Source: Albugo candida (Eukaryota > Oomycota > Peronosporomycetes > Albuginales > Albuginaceae). From it: a DNA stretch of 64,000 bases. A model generated the notes under the pieces. It had not been told where the DNA came from and did no database searches. It saw only the letters and a program-made list of their open reading frames with translations. The stretch's first letter is position 1. Each line of letters starts with the position of its first letter. The stretch is from assembly GCA_905220665.1 (NCBI GenBank), contig CAJNAR010000177.1, forward strand, positions 434,001 through 498,000, written 5' to 3'. A program made the translations under genes and the position numbers. Shown here in pieces: positions 44,580 to 57,479 of the stretch.

Positions 44580-46352
44580 TTCATTATTCCGGAAAAGCTT
44601 GTTTTTTCCTGAGGAGGCATTGCAGGATGCAGTGTGGGATGTACAGGCCTGTGAAGCCACCAGTGCTTAAGAAAATGAGCTTTATGCAAGGTTAACCCCA
44701 TCCTTTGTAGCTCTTTAATGGCATGAGAGCACGGCAATTCTTCATTTCTCGTGAACGTTCTAGTTTACTTGTCATTATTCTCTATTTATAGTGTCATTTG
44801 ATACCGCTTGAAGAACTGCAGAAAACAAAATATGATGAGTACATAACTTGCCAGTACTGTACACAACTGTATGCATACACTAGTGTTACATACTTCATTT
44901 AATGCATAATGTGAGATCTTTTTATTCCCAGTTGTCCAGAAGCTCACATCAAGGCGGACGATAATGTGTGAACGTTCGTATGCAACTTTTTCACTTACTC
45001 CTTGGCGCTGCTGTTGAGCTGGTAGAACCATTTTCTCATAAAATGTTGCCAAATCCTCTGTTGAAAATGCAATCGGTTTCTTCAAGATTGCATGTTTGCC
45101 TTCAATGCGAGATGTAGCTACATGAACAAAATGCTTTATTTTCCTGGTCCAAGCAAGGATGACTTTCTCCTTGTGCAGAATCCATGTGGATGGTAAATAC
45201 GCAAAGCTAGTCTCATTTATAGCATCTTTGAGTAGCACCCAATTCTCTTCGAATTCCTGGTCAGTGGCAGAGCAGTACAATTCGTGCCTTTTTGTGAAAA
45301 ATTCTTTCCAGTCCTCGTCCTCTGATAAGTAGCTTTTAGCATTTCCAGGACTTTTTTATCAATATGCCATATGAAAAGCAAAGTCTTCGCTTCAGGTAGA
45401 GCCCGTGAGAGCAGCCATCAAACGATTTTCTGTCAGTAACAATGACAATCAGCCAAGTAATTCTATCTTGAAAAAATATCCTCATTTTTCCAAGTGCCCA
45501 AATGTAACCATCTTCTGCTTCGTGTCACAAGAAAACATAGCAAACGGAATATGACTGGTTTGTACATACCACACCCATGACATGGAGCAATCTTATTTAA
45601 AACCTAGAGATTTTGTCTCCTATTAGTTGATGTTGGGCAAAGATTGATTGCATTGACCTGTTGGTTTTGTATGTCGAATCTGTTATAAGAATCCCCCCGC
45701 CCGAAGCAAATTCATTGTCGGTCAAGATGCAAGGCTTAGTTGCAATTAAGAGGCGCGTTGATAGGCCCGATGAGGGGTCCCGATCAAGCTCATGCCTCAT
45801 GGCAATTTCCTCTAGTGTGTCCAGCAATGCTTCAAGAGGGCTATGACCAAGGAGAAACTCCGCTCGCTAACGTTTTCTAACATTGTGAAGGTTTTGCCCG
45901 GTGGCAAAAAAGAAGGTTCAAACCGCTTTATCGAACCCAAAATTAACCGAGGTGCTCTTTTGTGAAGTCCAAATTTCGCTGCTTCTGCATCTGGTTCAAC
46001 ACCCTGATTTCTGGGAATGCTGCAAGATTCTCTGCTGCACCATGATTGTGATTTGCAACGACGACATTCACTCGCCATTCTTACCAAGAATTCGGATTCA
46101 GTAAGCGCTGAATGATGACTAACCATGGCAACGTTAGAAGCCGCGGTGATACTTGGTGGATCTTCGTGTCTTAGCTTTTGTACTGATCACCGTGGGCGTA
46201 AGCAAGCCACAACTTCCCAGTATTTCCTTACTTGTCGGCGTATGTGCGAACTTTCTTTGTGGTATAGTCGTCTTGCCATGCAAAGGTTTGTACTTCCTCT
46301 TCTGCAATCTCACAGGTCTGAAAGATGTGTTCGGGGTTGGAGCAAGTGGCAT
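44580..46352 (-). pseudogene. MULE/FAR1-type transposase, multiply frameshifted
   Basis: Reading along the minus strand: an N-terminal FAR1-like segment with VVVANHNHGAAENLAAFPEI (about 46090-46000) and PRLILGSIKRFEPSF (about 45940). Next is ILITDSTYKTNRSMQS (45700-45650), which is the MULE D-x-TYKTN motif with the first catalytic Asp. ALPEAKTLLFIWHIDKK (about 45400-45350) has the conserved W-H. EFEENWVLLKDAI (45250) follows, then HVATSRIEGKHAILKK (about 45120-45060), the conserved S-x-x-E region. LPCSHAIKELQRMGL (44740-44690) is a SWIM-like Cys-x-His. At least five frame breaks occur. An intact protein would catalyse cut-and-paste transposition. Confidence 0.82.
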
Positions 46353-46502
46353 ACTGAGGACAGAGTGTTAAGTTAGCGTACTTGTAGCAATGTATGTAGA
46401 TGTATGGCGATTTTAAAAATTACTGTGTGTGACGATGCCAGTGTTCTCATCTAAGTTAGGGTATGTGGCTATACCAAAAGGGGTGTGGCTACACCGAATC
46501 CC

Positions 46503-48417
46503 TTCTATTTTGAATTTATGATATTGCAAGTATTCAAACCATTAATTTTCGCCAAGCGCACTGATTAGAAGTTGCTACGGTGATACAATTTTTTCATAAT
46601 TCTATAAAAATCAGCTTGTGCGTTCTATAGTAGCTCATATCGCATATTGTCTGGTGTATGCTATACTTTTACATATTGACAATAAACCGTTTGGCGCCGT
46701 TAGATCGCGGGGCCAAGCTTACATGCACTTTTCTGAGTCTGTAGTAGGAGACGGAAGTGATCATTCAGAGGTATCTACTCAATTAAAGGAAATAGAAAAT
46801 ATGCCTTGTATACAAACTCAACTCCTTCTCTTTTAAGTATTCTTTTTCATGATTATCATGTCCGTTGTAGCTGCCCCTTTTTTGTGATGTGACTATGAGG
46901 AAATCTCTTCTCACGAGGAGGATAAATGCTAAAATGGCTCTGATGTAATGCACAACTGGATCTAGTACATGTTTGGATTGCTATGAATGCTATATGATTT
47001 GTAAAAAAATACTTGCAAGGAAGGAGAAACTTTTGCCACCGCCGTCCATTTCATGACATTTCTCCAGAGCTTTTTTTATAAGGTAGTTTTTTTGAATCGC
47101 TTTTGTCCTCATCACGAAAACAAGCAATTTTTTGTGATTTTCCTCGACATTTTCCACAATCTTAGAGGTTCAGCGAAAAAAATAGCAGCAAAAAAAAAGA
47201 TTCGTGCCGCATCATTCAGTACAAATCACACCATTATCTAGCAAATTATATTACTATCGCGAATGTGATATAGAGAGGGTGTATTTGCAGCAGTCAAGAA
47301 TATGTCTAAGATCATTATTGCATAAAACCAAAGAAAGTCAATTATCCAATAGTGATGACATACATCATAAATGCGATCATCTCACCGCAACCGCCTGGCG
47401 GCATTGTAAGATTCGTCACGACCGTACTCGATAGACATCATCCACAATCCATGAGCGTCGCGCATGTTAAGTCGATTTAAAGTTGTCGAAATAGGAAACC
47501 CATTTATCCAATCGAGTTTGTACAATCTGGAAGTAGAGGAAAGGTGCCGATTTCGGAATAACAGAAGCATCATGGGAAAATCTTGATTTTCATAAGTTTA
47601 CACGCCCGCTATCTATGACGGAAATGATTCTTCCGTTATGAAGGAGACGATATCAGTCTCAAAAAAACATTTGAATATGCCGAGGCGCTTATCCAATTAT
47701 CAAGCAGTGGAGATCACATACACCAAGCATCATCAGTGGTATTTGTATAGTTACAAGCACCACCCTTTTGTTGCTGGAAATCGCATCTACTGCATCTAGA
47801 GAGGGTAAGTTAAGCGATCTTCAATTGTGAAAGATCGTGATCTAGCGAAATGTAGTAGAAATTGAAAGTTCGGAGAGAAACGAAATAGAAAACAGTTCAC
47901 TATGATATACCATAGTCTTCAAGTGACACCTTTTATGCGAATTTCAACAGGTTTATGAGCCCGACTACCAACTTTCGAAACAAGTGAGAATGAAAAGCAC
48001 CGACACTAAGATGTGGCTAAGATCCTGTCGATCTAGGAGGTCAAGACAAAATTTGCTATTAATGCGCAGAAGATGTAGCTCTTGCAGGAAGAGCTACACT
48101 TGACTAATAAGCGTGTAAAAGGAAACATTCGGAGCTATATGTAGAAACTTTTCGATATCAAGACGAAACTTGCAGCATAGGATCACTTGTAAATGACTTG
48201 CAGGTGATGGATTGTATTTGATCAAGTCTATAGGCACAGTATCGCTGTGTAAAGTGCTAAAACGATCCCGAACATGACAAACTATACACCTGAATTGCTT
48301 TGAAGCATAATCATTACCACATTAATAAGAAGGGATGAAGGGGAAACCATACTCAGTAACAAGCAAGCAATAAACGGCCATTATACGCAAGGCGAAACTC
48401 AGAAAGACAAAAAATCG
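46503..48417. other. About 1.9 kb without a supported gene
   Basis: Short ORFs only. A small perfect hairpin (GTAGCTCTT, GCAG-A spacer, AAGAGCTAC) lies near 48074-48098 with no known role. Confidence 0.4.
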
Positions 48418-48834
48418 TTGACCATGCTGACAGCAAACCAGCAGCTTGAGTTTGGTAGCATCGCGGTAAAAATCATTCAAACGCGATTGCCCGAGGAACA
48501 AGAAACGCAGAAAAAATCATGCCGTTCCGATGAAAAAACGTTAGCTACACATGAGGACAAAGAAAATCCAGATAATGATCATGAAAATGCTCAGAAGTGC
48601 GAATTTGTGATGGGAGAAGTTGGAAAGCGTGTAAATAAAGGTGATAAACCTTTTCAGCGGTACGTTGAATCGGGGTGGAATGCACATATCACAGCGTGCA
48701 AGGAATATTTTACAACACTACTAGTTGTGAATGATAGCGAGTGGAACCCAAACATTCCAGGCTCTTCTGATGCTGTTGACGCTATAGCAGAAGGACTTGA
48801 AACTATCCTTATATATGCCATGATTGACTAAAAG
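48418..48834 (+). CDS. Unrecognised acidic/polar 137-codon ORF
   Basis: Starts MTMLTANQQLEFGS and is highly charged in the middle (HEDKENPDNDHENAQKC), with a C-terminal part containing KPFQRYVESGWNAHITACKE and NPNIPGSSDAVDAIAEGLET. There is no signal peptide or membrane segment. It lies upstream of a copia relic on the same strand, so it may be a remnant of that element's gag or a captured gene. No family is recognised. Confidence 0.3.
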
Positions 48835-48839
48835 ACGAT

Positions 48840-50409
48840 GATTCTGCTTGTGAGACACATTATATATCCCAATAGCTGGCTACAAATAATTCTCTCCTGC
48901 TTAAGCAATTTAATGAGAACTCAGATTGACATGGAATAACCAAACTCGTTTATTTGAAATGGTAAATTTTAAAAGATGTTCCGGTTCATCCCGAATACAA
49001 ACGAAAATCATTTATGGACCTATACTGCTCATGATGTTGGCAGTGGAGAAAACAAGAAAGATCGACTGATGGGCAAGAAGCAAAAAAGAAGCAATTTTTC
49101 TAAGACTTCGCTATTAAGATTGTGTGGAAGAAAATCAAGTCTAGGCCGAAAGACGTAGCCATATTTGCTTCGAATATATGAAGCTGATGGTTGAGCGCGG
49201 GATGGCTAAGGGCGTCATGACCAAGCGCCGGGAATTGGTTGTGAGGATCGTCACTTTGGTGAGCAACAAAGGAAACCAGTTTAAAAGGTCTTTGACAGGG
49301 ATTGTAGAGGGTGAATGATCCTGGATCAAACAATGGCTAACCATATTCCGCTGTTCTCGTGATCATGGACGGATATAAACACTACGTGAAGGTTTCATGC
49401 TAAAATTTAAGACCGAAGTAGAAGTGACTTAACACTTGGAAAGTGCTATCAATTGGGAAAAGCGACAACATGCCCATGAAGGCGATCAATTAAACCCTTA
49501 TACCAATAATAATAATGTGAAACACGGAAATTTGGTGCGACAAGTCTTGACCGATGTGGAACAAGAGTTTTGCAATAGAACAGTGGATACATGGTATGAT
49601 AAAACTGGCATCGTCACACCAAGGTTGGGACAAACGCGTCGCTGCTCAACCCCATAGACGTAACACAACAGACACTAATCGGAATGATGAAGAAAATGTA
49701 ACATCGATCTGGGCCTCGAAATAATCTTTGGTTCATGCATTAGAGGATAATATCAATATCAAAGTCGTGTATATTGCAAAGGTGCAGCGTTTACACAATA
49801 CCAGGAACTCTTTAGCTTTAAGCCAGACACCATCAACTGTGAGAGTTTGGGATTCTTGCTTACTGTCATGTTCCAATCTCAAAAAGAAAGATGAATGAGC
49901 CCTAACTGCAGAATTAAAGTCTTGTTAGCCTACTTCGTGACGTTGTTGGTTGCAACGTGAACTTCCCCACCGAACACAAGAACGAATTAGTTCTCAGATG
50001 TTAGATTTGATAAATCAATCAAGTATAAGAAAATACAAAATATTTGAATGAAGTATTAATATGGTTACGACATTCTCTGGATTCATCGAATAGGGAGAGC
50101 TAGAAGAACTTATTGAGAGAAGCCGACATACATTCCATCAACTGGCCGACTGAGCTTACGATGCGCAGCATGTGGTTAGCAATGTTTAATCGGGATACTG
50201 TGATAATATGGACTTGCAATCAGAAAACGTTGCAAGGGGATAGTATTAAGCAAATATCAATCGGTAGAAACACCAAACGATAATTTAATAGCGGAAAAAA
50301 ACTCGTGTGGGAAGACATACTGAGCAACAGTGCCGTACCTGTACACAGTGACTTCAACGGAGCCAGAGAACCAAAATTGGTGAGTGAGGTCAAGTTCTAA
50401 ACGAATAAC
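48840..50409 (+). other. Unresolved sequence, possibly decayed copia internal region
   Basis: Several short plus-strand frames (for example 49436-49657). Translations are lysine- and asparagine-rich but lack any firm motif. Their position upstream of the RT relic at 50796 suggests they may be remains of gag and integrase. Confidence 0.25.
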
Positions 50410-50934
50410 TTGATTGCACAGATGCTACAAGTCTCCCTGCAAATAATGAATAAGCTAAACAGGATACCCAAGCTGATTCAAGATCAAATTCGATTCAGAC
50501 AAACCAAATTTTTGTCAATGATATTGCTAGTAGGGGAACTGACAGTGATCTCGAAGATTGGAATTTCGAGTCAGCCAGCAATGTTACAGATATGTCTACG
50601 CTAGACGAGATAATAGACAGTTTTTGTGACGATGAACAAAAATAAGACCGTTTTATCGACTCAAGGAACGAAGTTGAACTCAAAACGGAAGCGCACCAAA
50701 TAGTTGTAAAGCTGCTAGATTGCAACAATCACTGCCAGCCGATAATGTAGTACAAAGTGTACTTATAGAGTTAGAACGTTACAAATTGTATTCACATGGA
50801 TAGTCGTGGGAAGCCTGGATTGCACGAAAGAGACATCAAAATTCTTAAGAATTATTGCCAAGCTATGCGATCACCACATGCAAAATTGTGGAGCAATGCA
50901 ATGGATACCGAGTTGGCTTCTTTGACAGCAAAGA
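50410..50934 (+). pseudogene. Copia relic 3: linker and start of reverse transcriptase
   Basis: Plus-strand reading gives a polar acidic linker (TDSDLEDWNFESASNVTDMS, then DEIIDSFCDDEQK). A shift leads to AMRSPHAKLWSNAMDTELAS (50860-50925), the classic copia RT entry pattern (SPxAxxWxxAMxxEIxSL). Homology stops abruptly at about 50935, where base composition changes. No LTRs were located. Confidence 0.5.
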
Positions 50935-53900
50935 GTACGAAAGTGGCAAGGCGACAGCAGAGTACCGAAACTAGAGGGCTTGCTGGCAAACGCACGCGCC
51001 TTCTTGTAGGGACAGGTGTTTCCGCTGTGCGAGGCTCAGGAGAGGCTGGACCAGAGCAGGCATTTCGTTCAGAGTCCAGCCTATGACGTACGACAAGACC
51101 ATTGACACCTCTCGCCCACATGTTGTGTAGCCATGTCGATGCTCATGCCGATTCTTGTCACGACGATGAACGATGTAGGCGACATCCCGTCATTTACACT
51201 CCAAATGGCCGAATATGCTGTCTAAGTCTATGACGACTCGTCGACTAGGACGGACGGTTCGAGATTCGTACGCAGCAACGGGACTCTGCATCTGATGCAG
51301 GCTCATCGTATTGATGATTACCGTACCACAGTACATCTGTCACGTGAGAGGCACAACCTTCGTAGCCAAGTTGTCGGTCTCCGCTCACATCGGATCATCG
51401 CGGATCATGTACACCGTCAAGATGGGTAAGTCGACGCGCCTGTGCACCCTGACGCTGACCTCGCTATAAGTGATTGGCTCCTGTGCCGCAATTGGCATGA
51501 CACCATGTTCGACGAGCTGATCGTCCTGACCATCTGTGCCTCTCTTTTTGACTCGGCTGCAGCCCACAACATGCCTTCATACCGAGCCTACCTCAAGGCC
51601 TGAATACGCATCAACGGCGAAGGCTCCATCAAGTATCTCTGCAAGCCTGAAGGAATACGCCCGCTTTCGAGAAGTTGCACGCAATCCTAGCCTTACGATG
51701 CAAACTCTGTTCGATTTCGTAGGCAAACTCAACTGCGTCGTCGTCCTCTGGTTTTGAAACCTCGCTTGCAAGCGAAGAAGATGGTTTGCATAGTTGCCTT
51801 TCATATCGACGCGACGGGGCTGCAACGTGGCAGGTGGCCAGGTAGGCTGAGTAATTGTGAAGGGGGAGTCGTCGGTCCAGCGTGTCAATTTAATCGCAGG
51901 CGGCAGCGGAGCAGGACAGGAGAGTGCTTCTTCGAGAAAAGTTGACGTTCAGCGAGTCAGCAATCGCGGTGTACGGGTCGACGTACGTGGAGCAGGACAG
52001 AGCGTGTGCTAGCTCGGATACTACCGTCTCAGAACCACTGATGCGTGACAGGTGGCAGTCAAGCTTGACAGCGAGTAGGCTTTGCCAGAATATGTCGGCG
52101 GGATCCCTGAGCTGAGCGACGTCGAACCTGCTGAGAGGGGTAATCTCTTAGCTGCGTGTCAAACTACCCGACGTAATGTCCAACCTTCCAGCTTCATTCC
52201 TCGTGACGAAGAACGAATGCTTACCCAATAGTAGCGACAGGAGCAATCTGTACGTCTCCGAGCCGGTCTCGTCTTCTCTAAGTCCATCAACGCCAGAGAG
52301 CTCGCATCTGACACGTAGGGGCACAGTTGAGTTACGGGAATGCTGTACTCCCTAGCCAGACACCAGGGGCCTTAAACTCTTAGACGCAGTCTGTCTGGTC
52401 CAGGTAGCCACCGTCCCACGATGAGTAGTCACTGTCTGGATCAAGACGTGCTTGAGGTGCAGACCCATGGTAAAGCCTTTCGGAGACGCGTTTGTGACTC
52501 TTCGTCAAGTCGTGAACGCTGTCAGTGCATTTCTGCACCAAACTCTCCATCTTTAATCTCCTGCTGCAAATGTGTGACGAGAACACGATCCACTGCGCTA
52601 GCTTGAAACAGAAAAGGTGGTAAATCGGTGTCATCTGCACGCGGTCTGCATCTCGATCTGCACTTAGTGTCGACAGCGTCCTAACGCCGACGCACCTGGC
52701 GTCAAGGGCAGAGCCGTCAAAGCCTGACTCGCTCAACGCACGCGCCAGTTTGTCCAGAATAAACTTGAACAACGTGTTAAGACGAATGTTTGCCTCAGCT
52801 TCCTCCTCACAGCGTTTCTCTGTCATAATCGACACATGCATCTCATCTCTACCGAACTCAAGATTCAGCGATGCATACTACTCCAGGTGTAGGCTAACAG
52901 AGGGCTCGTCCCAGAAGCGCAGACGTACAGATCCGAAAGATTGTGCAACAGAAGCGGGAAACGCGAAAGGAATGCGTAGTCTCCCTTCTTCACCTGACGT
53001 CAACTGTAGTAGGGTAACGCGCATTCAGCTTTTCTCGATCGTATGGAAACCCTTATTAGCTTTTTCAGCGACGCGGCAACCACACCTCGAATTACAGATC
53101 GTTCCAGACGCATGTGGCCAATCTCTTGCAGTTCTCAACTTTTACTTACCCTATGCAGACTAACTTCATCCACACACGCTTTCCCGGGATGCTGTTGCGC
53201 AGACTGACCGCGTACTGAGACATCGATGTGTTGCGAACGGCTAGTTTAAGGGTCAGCTTGTCGCCTTCGCTCATTTCATGCGGGCTCGATGGGGCGGAGA
53301 GGAAGGGTGGCAGGAGAAGCCCTGTGCCGCCAGAACTGCGAAGATACCCCATGCAACGCTAGTGGACCGGGCAGTACTTTGACACAGTCTGACTACCCGT
53401 CCACCGCATTTAACGTAGGTTTTCGATGTTCATACGACAAATCGAGACAGACGTAACCTTTGTGCAGCTGTCAACACTCGCACCTATTTCAGACCACGAC
53501 TCGCATCAAACGCAGCGACAACAAAGCCGTCGTCTATCTCCTTCATCTCAGCTAGTCGGCTGATGAAAACGCGACAACGTAACGGCATCTCTAACACGGT
53601 AATGCGTCCTATCTAGCATAAATTCCGCTGCAATCATTCTCGCTCTACGCGACTTAGCTACCACCACAGTGACGACGTACACGATCATCTAGAGAGTGAA
53701 CTGCTACTGGGACTACGAATACGCTTACCGTTGGAAAGCTTGAAAGCACCTGGCGCTCCAGAATTCCTAGCAGGACAATAAGTGCTACAGCAACTTCCTT
53801 GTTACAGTGCAGGACGACGGAAGAGGTGCACAGATACTCACCCAATCCTGCGAAGATTCCCGACGTCACAATTCCGCGCACCCACTGGACGTCCAACCTG

Positions 53901-54719
53901 CTCATTCGTCGACACGCCTCACATCAACGCCGCCTCCTCCCCGTGTCCACCGGCAGCTTGACAGCACTGTAAAACATTAGAAACACAGTTCACGACGTCG
54001 TTGCGGTACAGATGACGACATCTAGTCCACTTACAACACTCCACTCTTCGACAGTTGTCTCCTAATGCGTAGTTGGCATTCGTGTGAAGTTGCGTTGGTG
54101 GGAAAGTAATTCGGGAGTAGTGCATTACGTGTAGAGATCCGTTAGGCGAAAGTGAGTGCGGGAGCGGGCATTTAGCGCAGAAATCTCGGCTAGGTGAAGT
54201 TTGGTGTGGAGGGAGTGCCAATGTTTTGCTGTTGACCGGGATTCAAAGCGAGAAGGAGGTGCGGGTGGTAGATGTAGGCCCATCTGTTGAAGTCGGCGCA
54301 GTCAGTGCTCGGCCTTGAAATACTCACTTAAAATAACGCGTGGAGCGTTGGTAGGACGTTGCGCCTTGTGCCTGACTTTTTTTTTATCTACACGTCAATT
54401 CGACTAAAACGTCTCTTTTGCTTCGTTACGGAGCAGCTTTCCTTGCCGTCGAACCCGCCGAAGCCGTCAAGGCCGGTCCATCCAGGACGCCCGAGCCCTC
54501 TGACCGCCTAGCAGGCGACTAGATATCCGCATCCTCGCTACGACGTACCCTGTCTACCTGTAATACGCGAGACGGTAGCTGATCCTACGCCCTTTTCAGC
54601 ACACATGCATCTGCCTGCTCACTGCATCACGCGTGGCGGTAGTCTAGCTATCCTTCTCTTCACCCACTATCTTCGCTTCACCCCTCACCACTACAACTCT
54701 CTCCTGCCTCTGCCCGCCA
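50935..54719 (-). pseudogene. GC-richer island, probable ruined gene of unknown family
   Basis: This 3.8-kb block is visibly richer in G and C than its flanks and contains coding-like minus-strand stretches. From 53352 these include EMSEGDKLTLKLAVRNTSMS, RLRIPFAFPASVAQSFGSVR and the 153-codon ORF 52841-52380 (EEEAEANIRLNTLFKFILDK, then LARALSESGFDGSALDARCV). EDDDAVEFAYEIEQSLHRKA (about 51730), EPITYSEVSVRVHRRVDLPI and RRVVIDLDSIFGHLECK follow. The style is beta-rich with helical parts, and stops and frame changes occur every 50-150 codons. It could be the relic of one large gene or of an unrecognised retroelement. The left edge abuts copia relic 3 and the right edge abuts LINE 2. Confidence 0.3.
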
Positions 54720-57479
54720 CTAGATCTGGAACTCAAGAGCGCCCTCCTCTGCTACAATGATGGCGGCATCAAGCCCACTTGCAGGTTGGTCTAGCAATTC
54801 AAAATATTCTTTTTTAGGCCCCACTCTTCGGTATTTTTGCGCACTAAACGTGGTGTAGATCACGGAAAGTGCTGAAACTGTCGGAGTAGCTGATCGTTTA
54901 TCAAGCAAACGACGATTCTTATCTGTTCAGAATAAGTGCAGCGCTACCGCTTGTAATACAAGCCATAATTCGGATACACTCTGATGATCATCCTTCTATT
55001 CCGTTCCGAAGTGTCGACAGAACTGCACATGCAACATGCGTCCAACGTCGTCGGGATGATAAAAATGGATCCCAAGTACGGAGTAATTCCCTCTAGAATC
55101 GCGCAGTGTGATCGCACTCGAGAAAGAAATGCTTATCGAATTCCACTTAGTTTTGTCGGGAGGTTTACAGACGATACATGAGAGTTGAGAGCGTGTGATA
55201 GATGAGAGATAATGTTTCCTCTCCTTGCTGTGTACTCCGACATATAACGATCTGCGACTTGTGCTTGGTTGGATCCAAGTAATGAGACCAGCTATCAAGT
55301 GGAAACGCTGCAATATATGGGTGACTTCATTTTAAAGGCGACTTATTATAATTTTTTCCAGCCATATCCGATGTATTCAGGTATTCGTCTTTGTAATGTA
55401 TGTCGACGAAAGCTTCATTCGTTGCCCATATATCGCTGTCTCGAAAAAAGTATTGAAGACTTTGGATCTCGAAAGCTGTAGAATACAATTTCCGAAATGT
55501 GCGTTTTTGTTCTTTTACAATGCCAAGATTGTGCCAAGCATTTTGCTTACTCGGATTACGAGAAACAGCTTCATAATGTAATTCTTGGTCGCAGTGGAAC
55601 CACATCGACTGTTCTATGTTGTACTGACGGCGTTGTAGAACATTCAGATCTGAAATTGTAATACTGAAATTCATCTGATGCCACATTTGAAATGCTTTTT
55701 CATGAAGATGTTCTCTCTTATTGTACCGTTTTCCCATGTCGATATGTGTGAAGGTAAACACATCCATCGTTTTTTTTCGTCCAAAGGAAGGTTGGATGAG
55801 CTGCAATAGTTCCGTTGACGCAGCTGTCCAATTGGTAGGAATAACTATCGACGCATAGGATGCAAAGTGCTGGAGGAATTGAATCGAATGCGTTGTGGCT
55901 TTAGTTGCCCCTTTCGATTAGGTTTTTGAAGGTACTTGTAAAAAACCATTTTGTCGACGAAGATAAAAAAGTCTTTGCTGGTCAGGTGAACATGCTTTTG
56001 ATCTTTGTTTGTTTGCGACCAAATAAAATCAATTTAGCATCGATTGCCACTGTCGAACGGTCTCTGCTGGTGTGTTCAGCTGCATAGTGTAACGCCATAC
56101 ACGCGATAAAATCATCGTCTACGCGACCAGCAGTATAACACGGATAGAGCATGCACGTCGAGACAATACACCAAACTCATTATCAAAACGCTTTTCGGGC
56201 ATCGGAATATCTATCGATTGAGTTGATGTCAGGCCAAACAATATACCCAAATACTTGACCGAATCCTCCGGACCCAGTATGATCAAATTGGGAATACATG
56301 GACACGGTATGGTCCGATTTGACGAGAGCATTGCTTATTTGCGCAAGTTGAATTTCGCACCAGATCCATCGCAATAAACTTAAGCGAGTTCGAGCTGCGT
56401 CAAAACACCATGTCATTTCTAAATGCAATGTCGGCTCGTCCGCAAATAAATTAGTGGCGACAGTTGTTCCCTTGATCCAAATTTCATGTTCTTTCTTCGT
56501 GTTGACGAAGTGAATTTTCCAGAGGCTTGATCGTCATTAGATGGCAGCGGATTGCCTTGATTCACTTCTAAACGAACGGTTTCATATTATCATGAATAAT
56601 CAACTGCTCCTTCCTGCTGTAGTACGAATGACGAACCAGGCGATAAAGCTTTTTACGACGCCCATTTTATCAAAACGCGAAACATGCACGTCCAATTGAC
56701 TCGATCATAAGCTTTCTCGAAGTCAAGAAAGTCCCCTGCATGTCGGTGAGATGTCAAATGTGGTGATGCAATGACCGTCCTCGTGCCAATAATTTTGATC
56801 TTGATGGATCAATTCCGGCAAAAACCATTGCAATCGATCCGCAAATACTCTTAAAAGTACTTTCACATCAACGTAGAAAAGTGTGATTGGTCGATAGCTG
56901 CCATTGTTCTCGTGATCCTATGTTGTATATAAAGGTAACTGCTGAGTGCTGTTATGTTCGAAATAAGATACCTGTTTCAGGCTGATATTCAAACAAGATC
57001 TTTAGACACTCACCAAAGCTTACCGGATCAAGCTGATAAAATGAAGCTGGTAGTCCATACAACCCTGGAGAGGAACACCTTCGCATTTGCTTGATTACTT
57101 CCACCATCTCGGTCGTTCTCAAGCGAGTTAAGAGACGGTCTTGCTCTTCTGACGCAAGTGAAACTTGAGTCGGCCTCGGAGCTATAAATTGAGTCCATGA
57201 CGACACCAAAATGATCTCTGAGTTCGTCAATAATGTAGCTCGGGTTCGATGTCACGGTGCCACAATATTTGGTCCCATCTCAATCGGTAAGCGACGAAAG
57301 AACGATCTGTAGGAAGAAAATATACTCGGAAGCGTTCTCCATATGCTCCACGTGATAACAGAAGCTTTCATATTGGCTGTATTTGACATTGTCTTGGACC
57401 GAAACTCTGAATTGTTCGAGACTCGCTTTGGAGGACTAACGTGACTGACTGGTGTCTGGTGTGCGATATCGGCTTCCAA
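54720..57479 (-). mobile_element. LINE (non-LTR retrotransposon) 2, decayed
   Basis: Same family as LINE 1 at 12801-13989 but longer. The 3' part shares RSATPTV-ALSVIYTTFSA and SLYVGVHSKERKHYL with it. Upstream RT pieces cover most of the polymerase. The 5' limit is uncertain; homologous-looking sequence may extend to about 58160. No poly(A) tail or target duplication was recognised at the 3' end, which touches the GC-rich island. Confidence 0.8.
55327..57230 (-). pseudogene. LINE 2 reverse transcriptase, frameshifted, altered catalytic box
   Basis: Pieces in order: RCSSPGLYGLPASFYQL (57080-57030; usual form SPGxDGxPxxFY), NGSYRPITLFYVDVKVLLRV then FADRLQ (about 56930-56850), and LFADEPTLHLEMTWCFDAAR (56450-56390). 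In that last piece the usual catalytic FADD/YADD reads FADE. EDSVKYLGILFG (about 56265-56230) is the conserved RT motif near the palm end. A 159-codon ORF (55806-55327) with MGKRYNKREHLHEKAFQMWH lies in the connection region. Many stops are present. An intact RT would prime on nicked target DNA. Confidence 0.82.

Larger units (their letters stand above)
43847..46502 (-). mobile_element. MULE (Mutator-like) DNA transposon with TIRs, decayed
   Basis: About 2.66 kb. The left terminus (43847-43888, GGAAACTGGTATAGACACAC then CTCCTTTTAGTATAGCC) is the reverse complement of the right terminus (46459-46502) with a few changes. Extra sub-terminal copies of GGTATCGCTACACCCCC follow at the left. A FAR1/MULE transposase is readable in pieces on the minus strand. 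A SINE has inserted at 44308. A clear 8-9-bp duplication is not visible. Confidence 0.82.
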
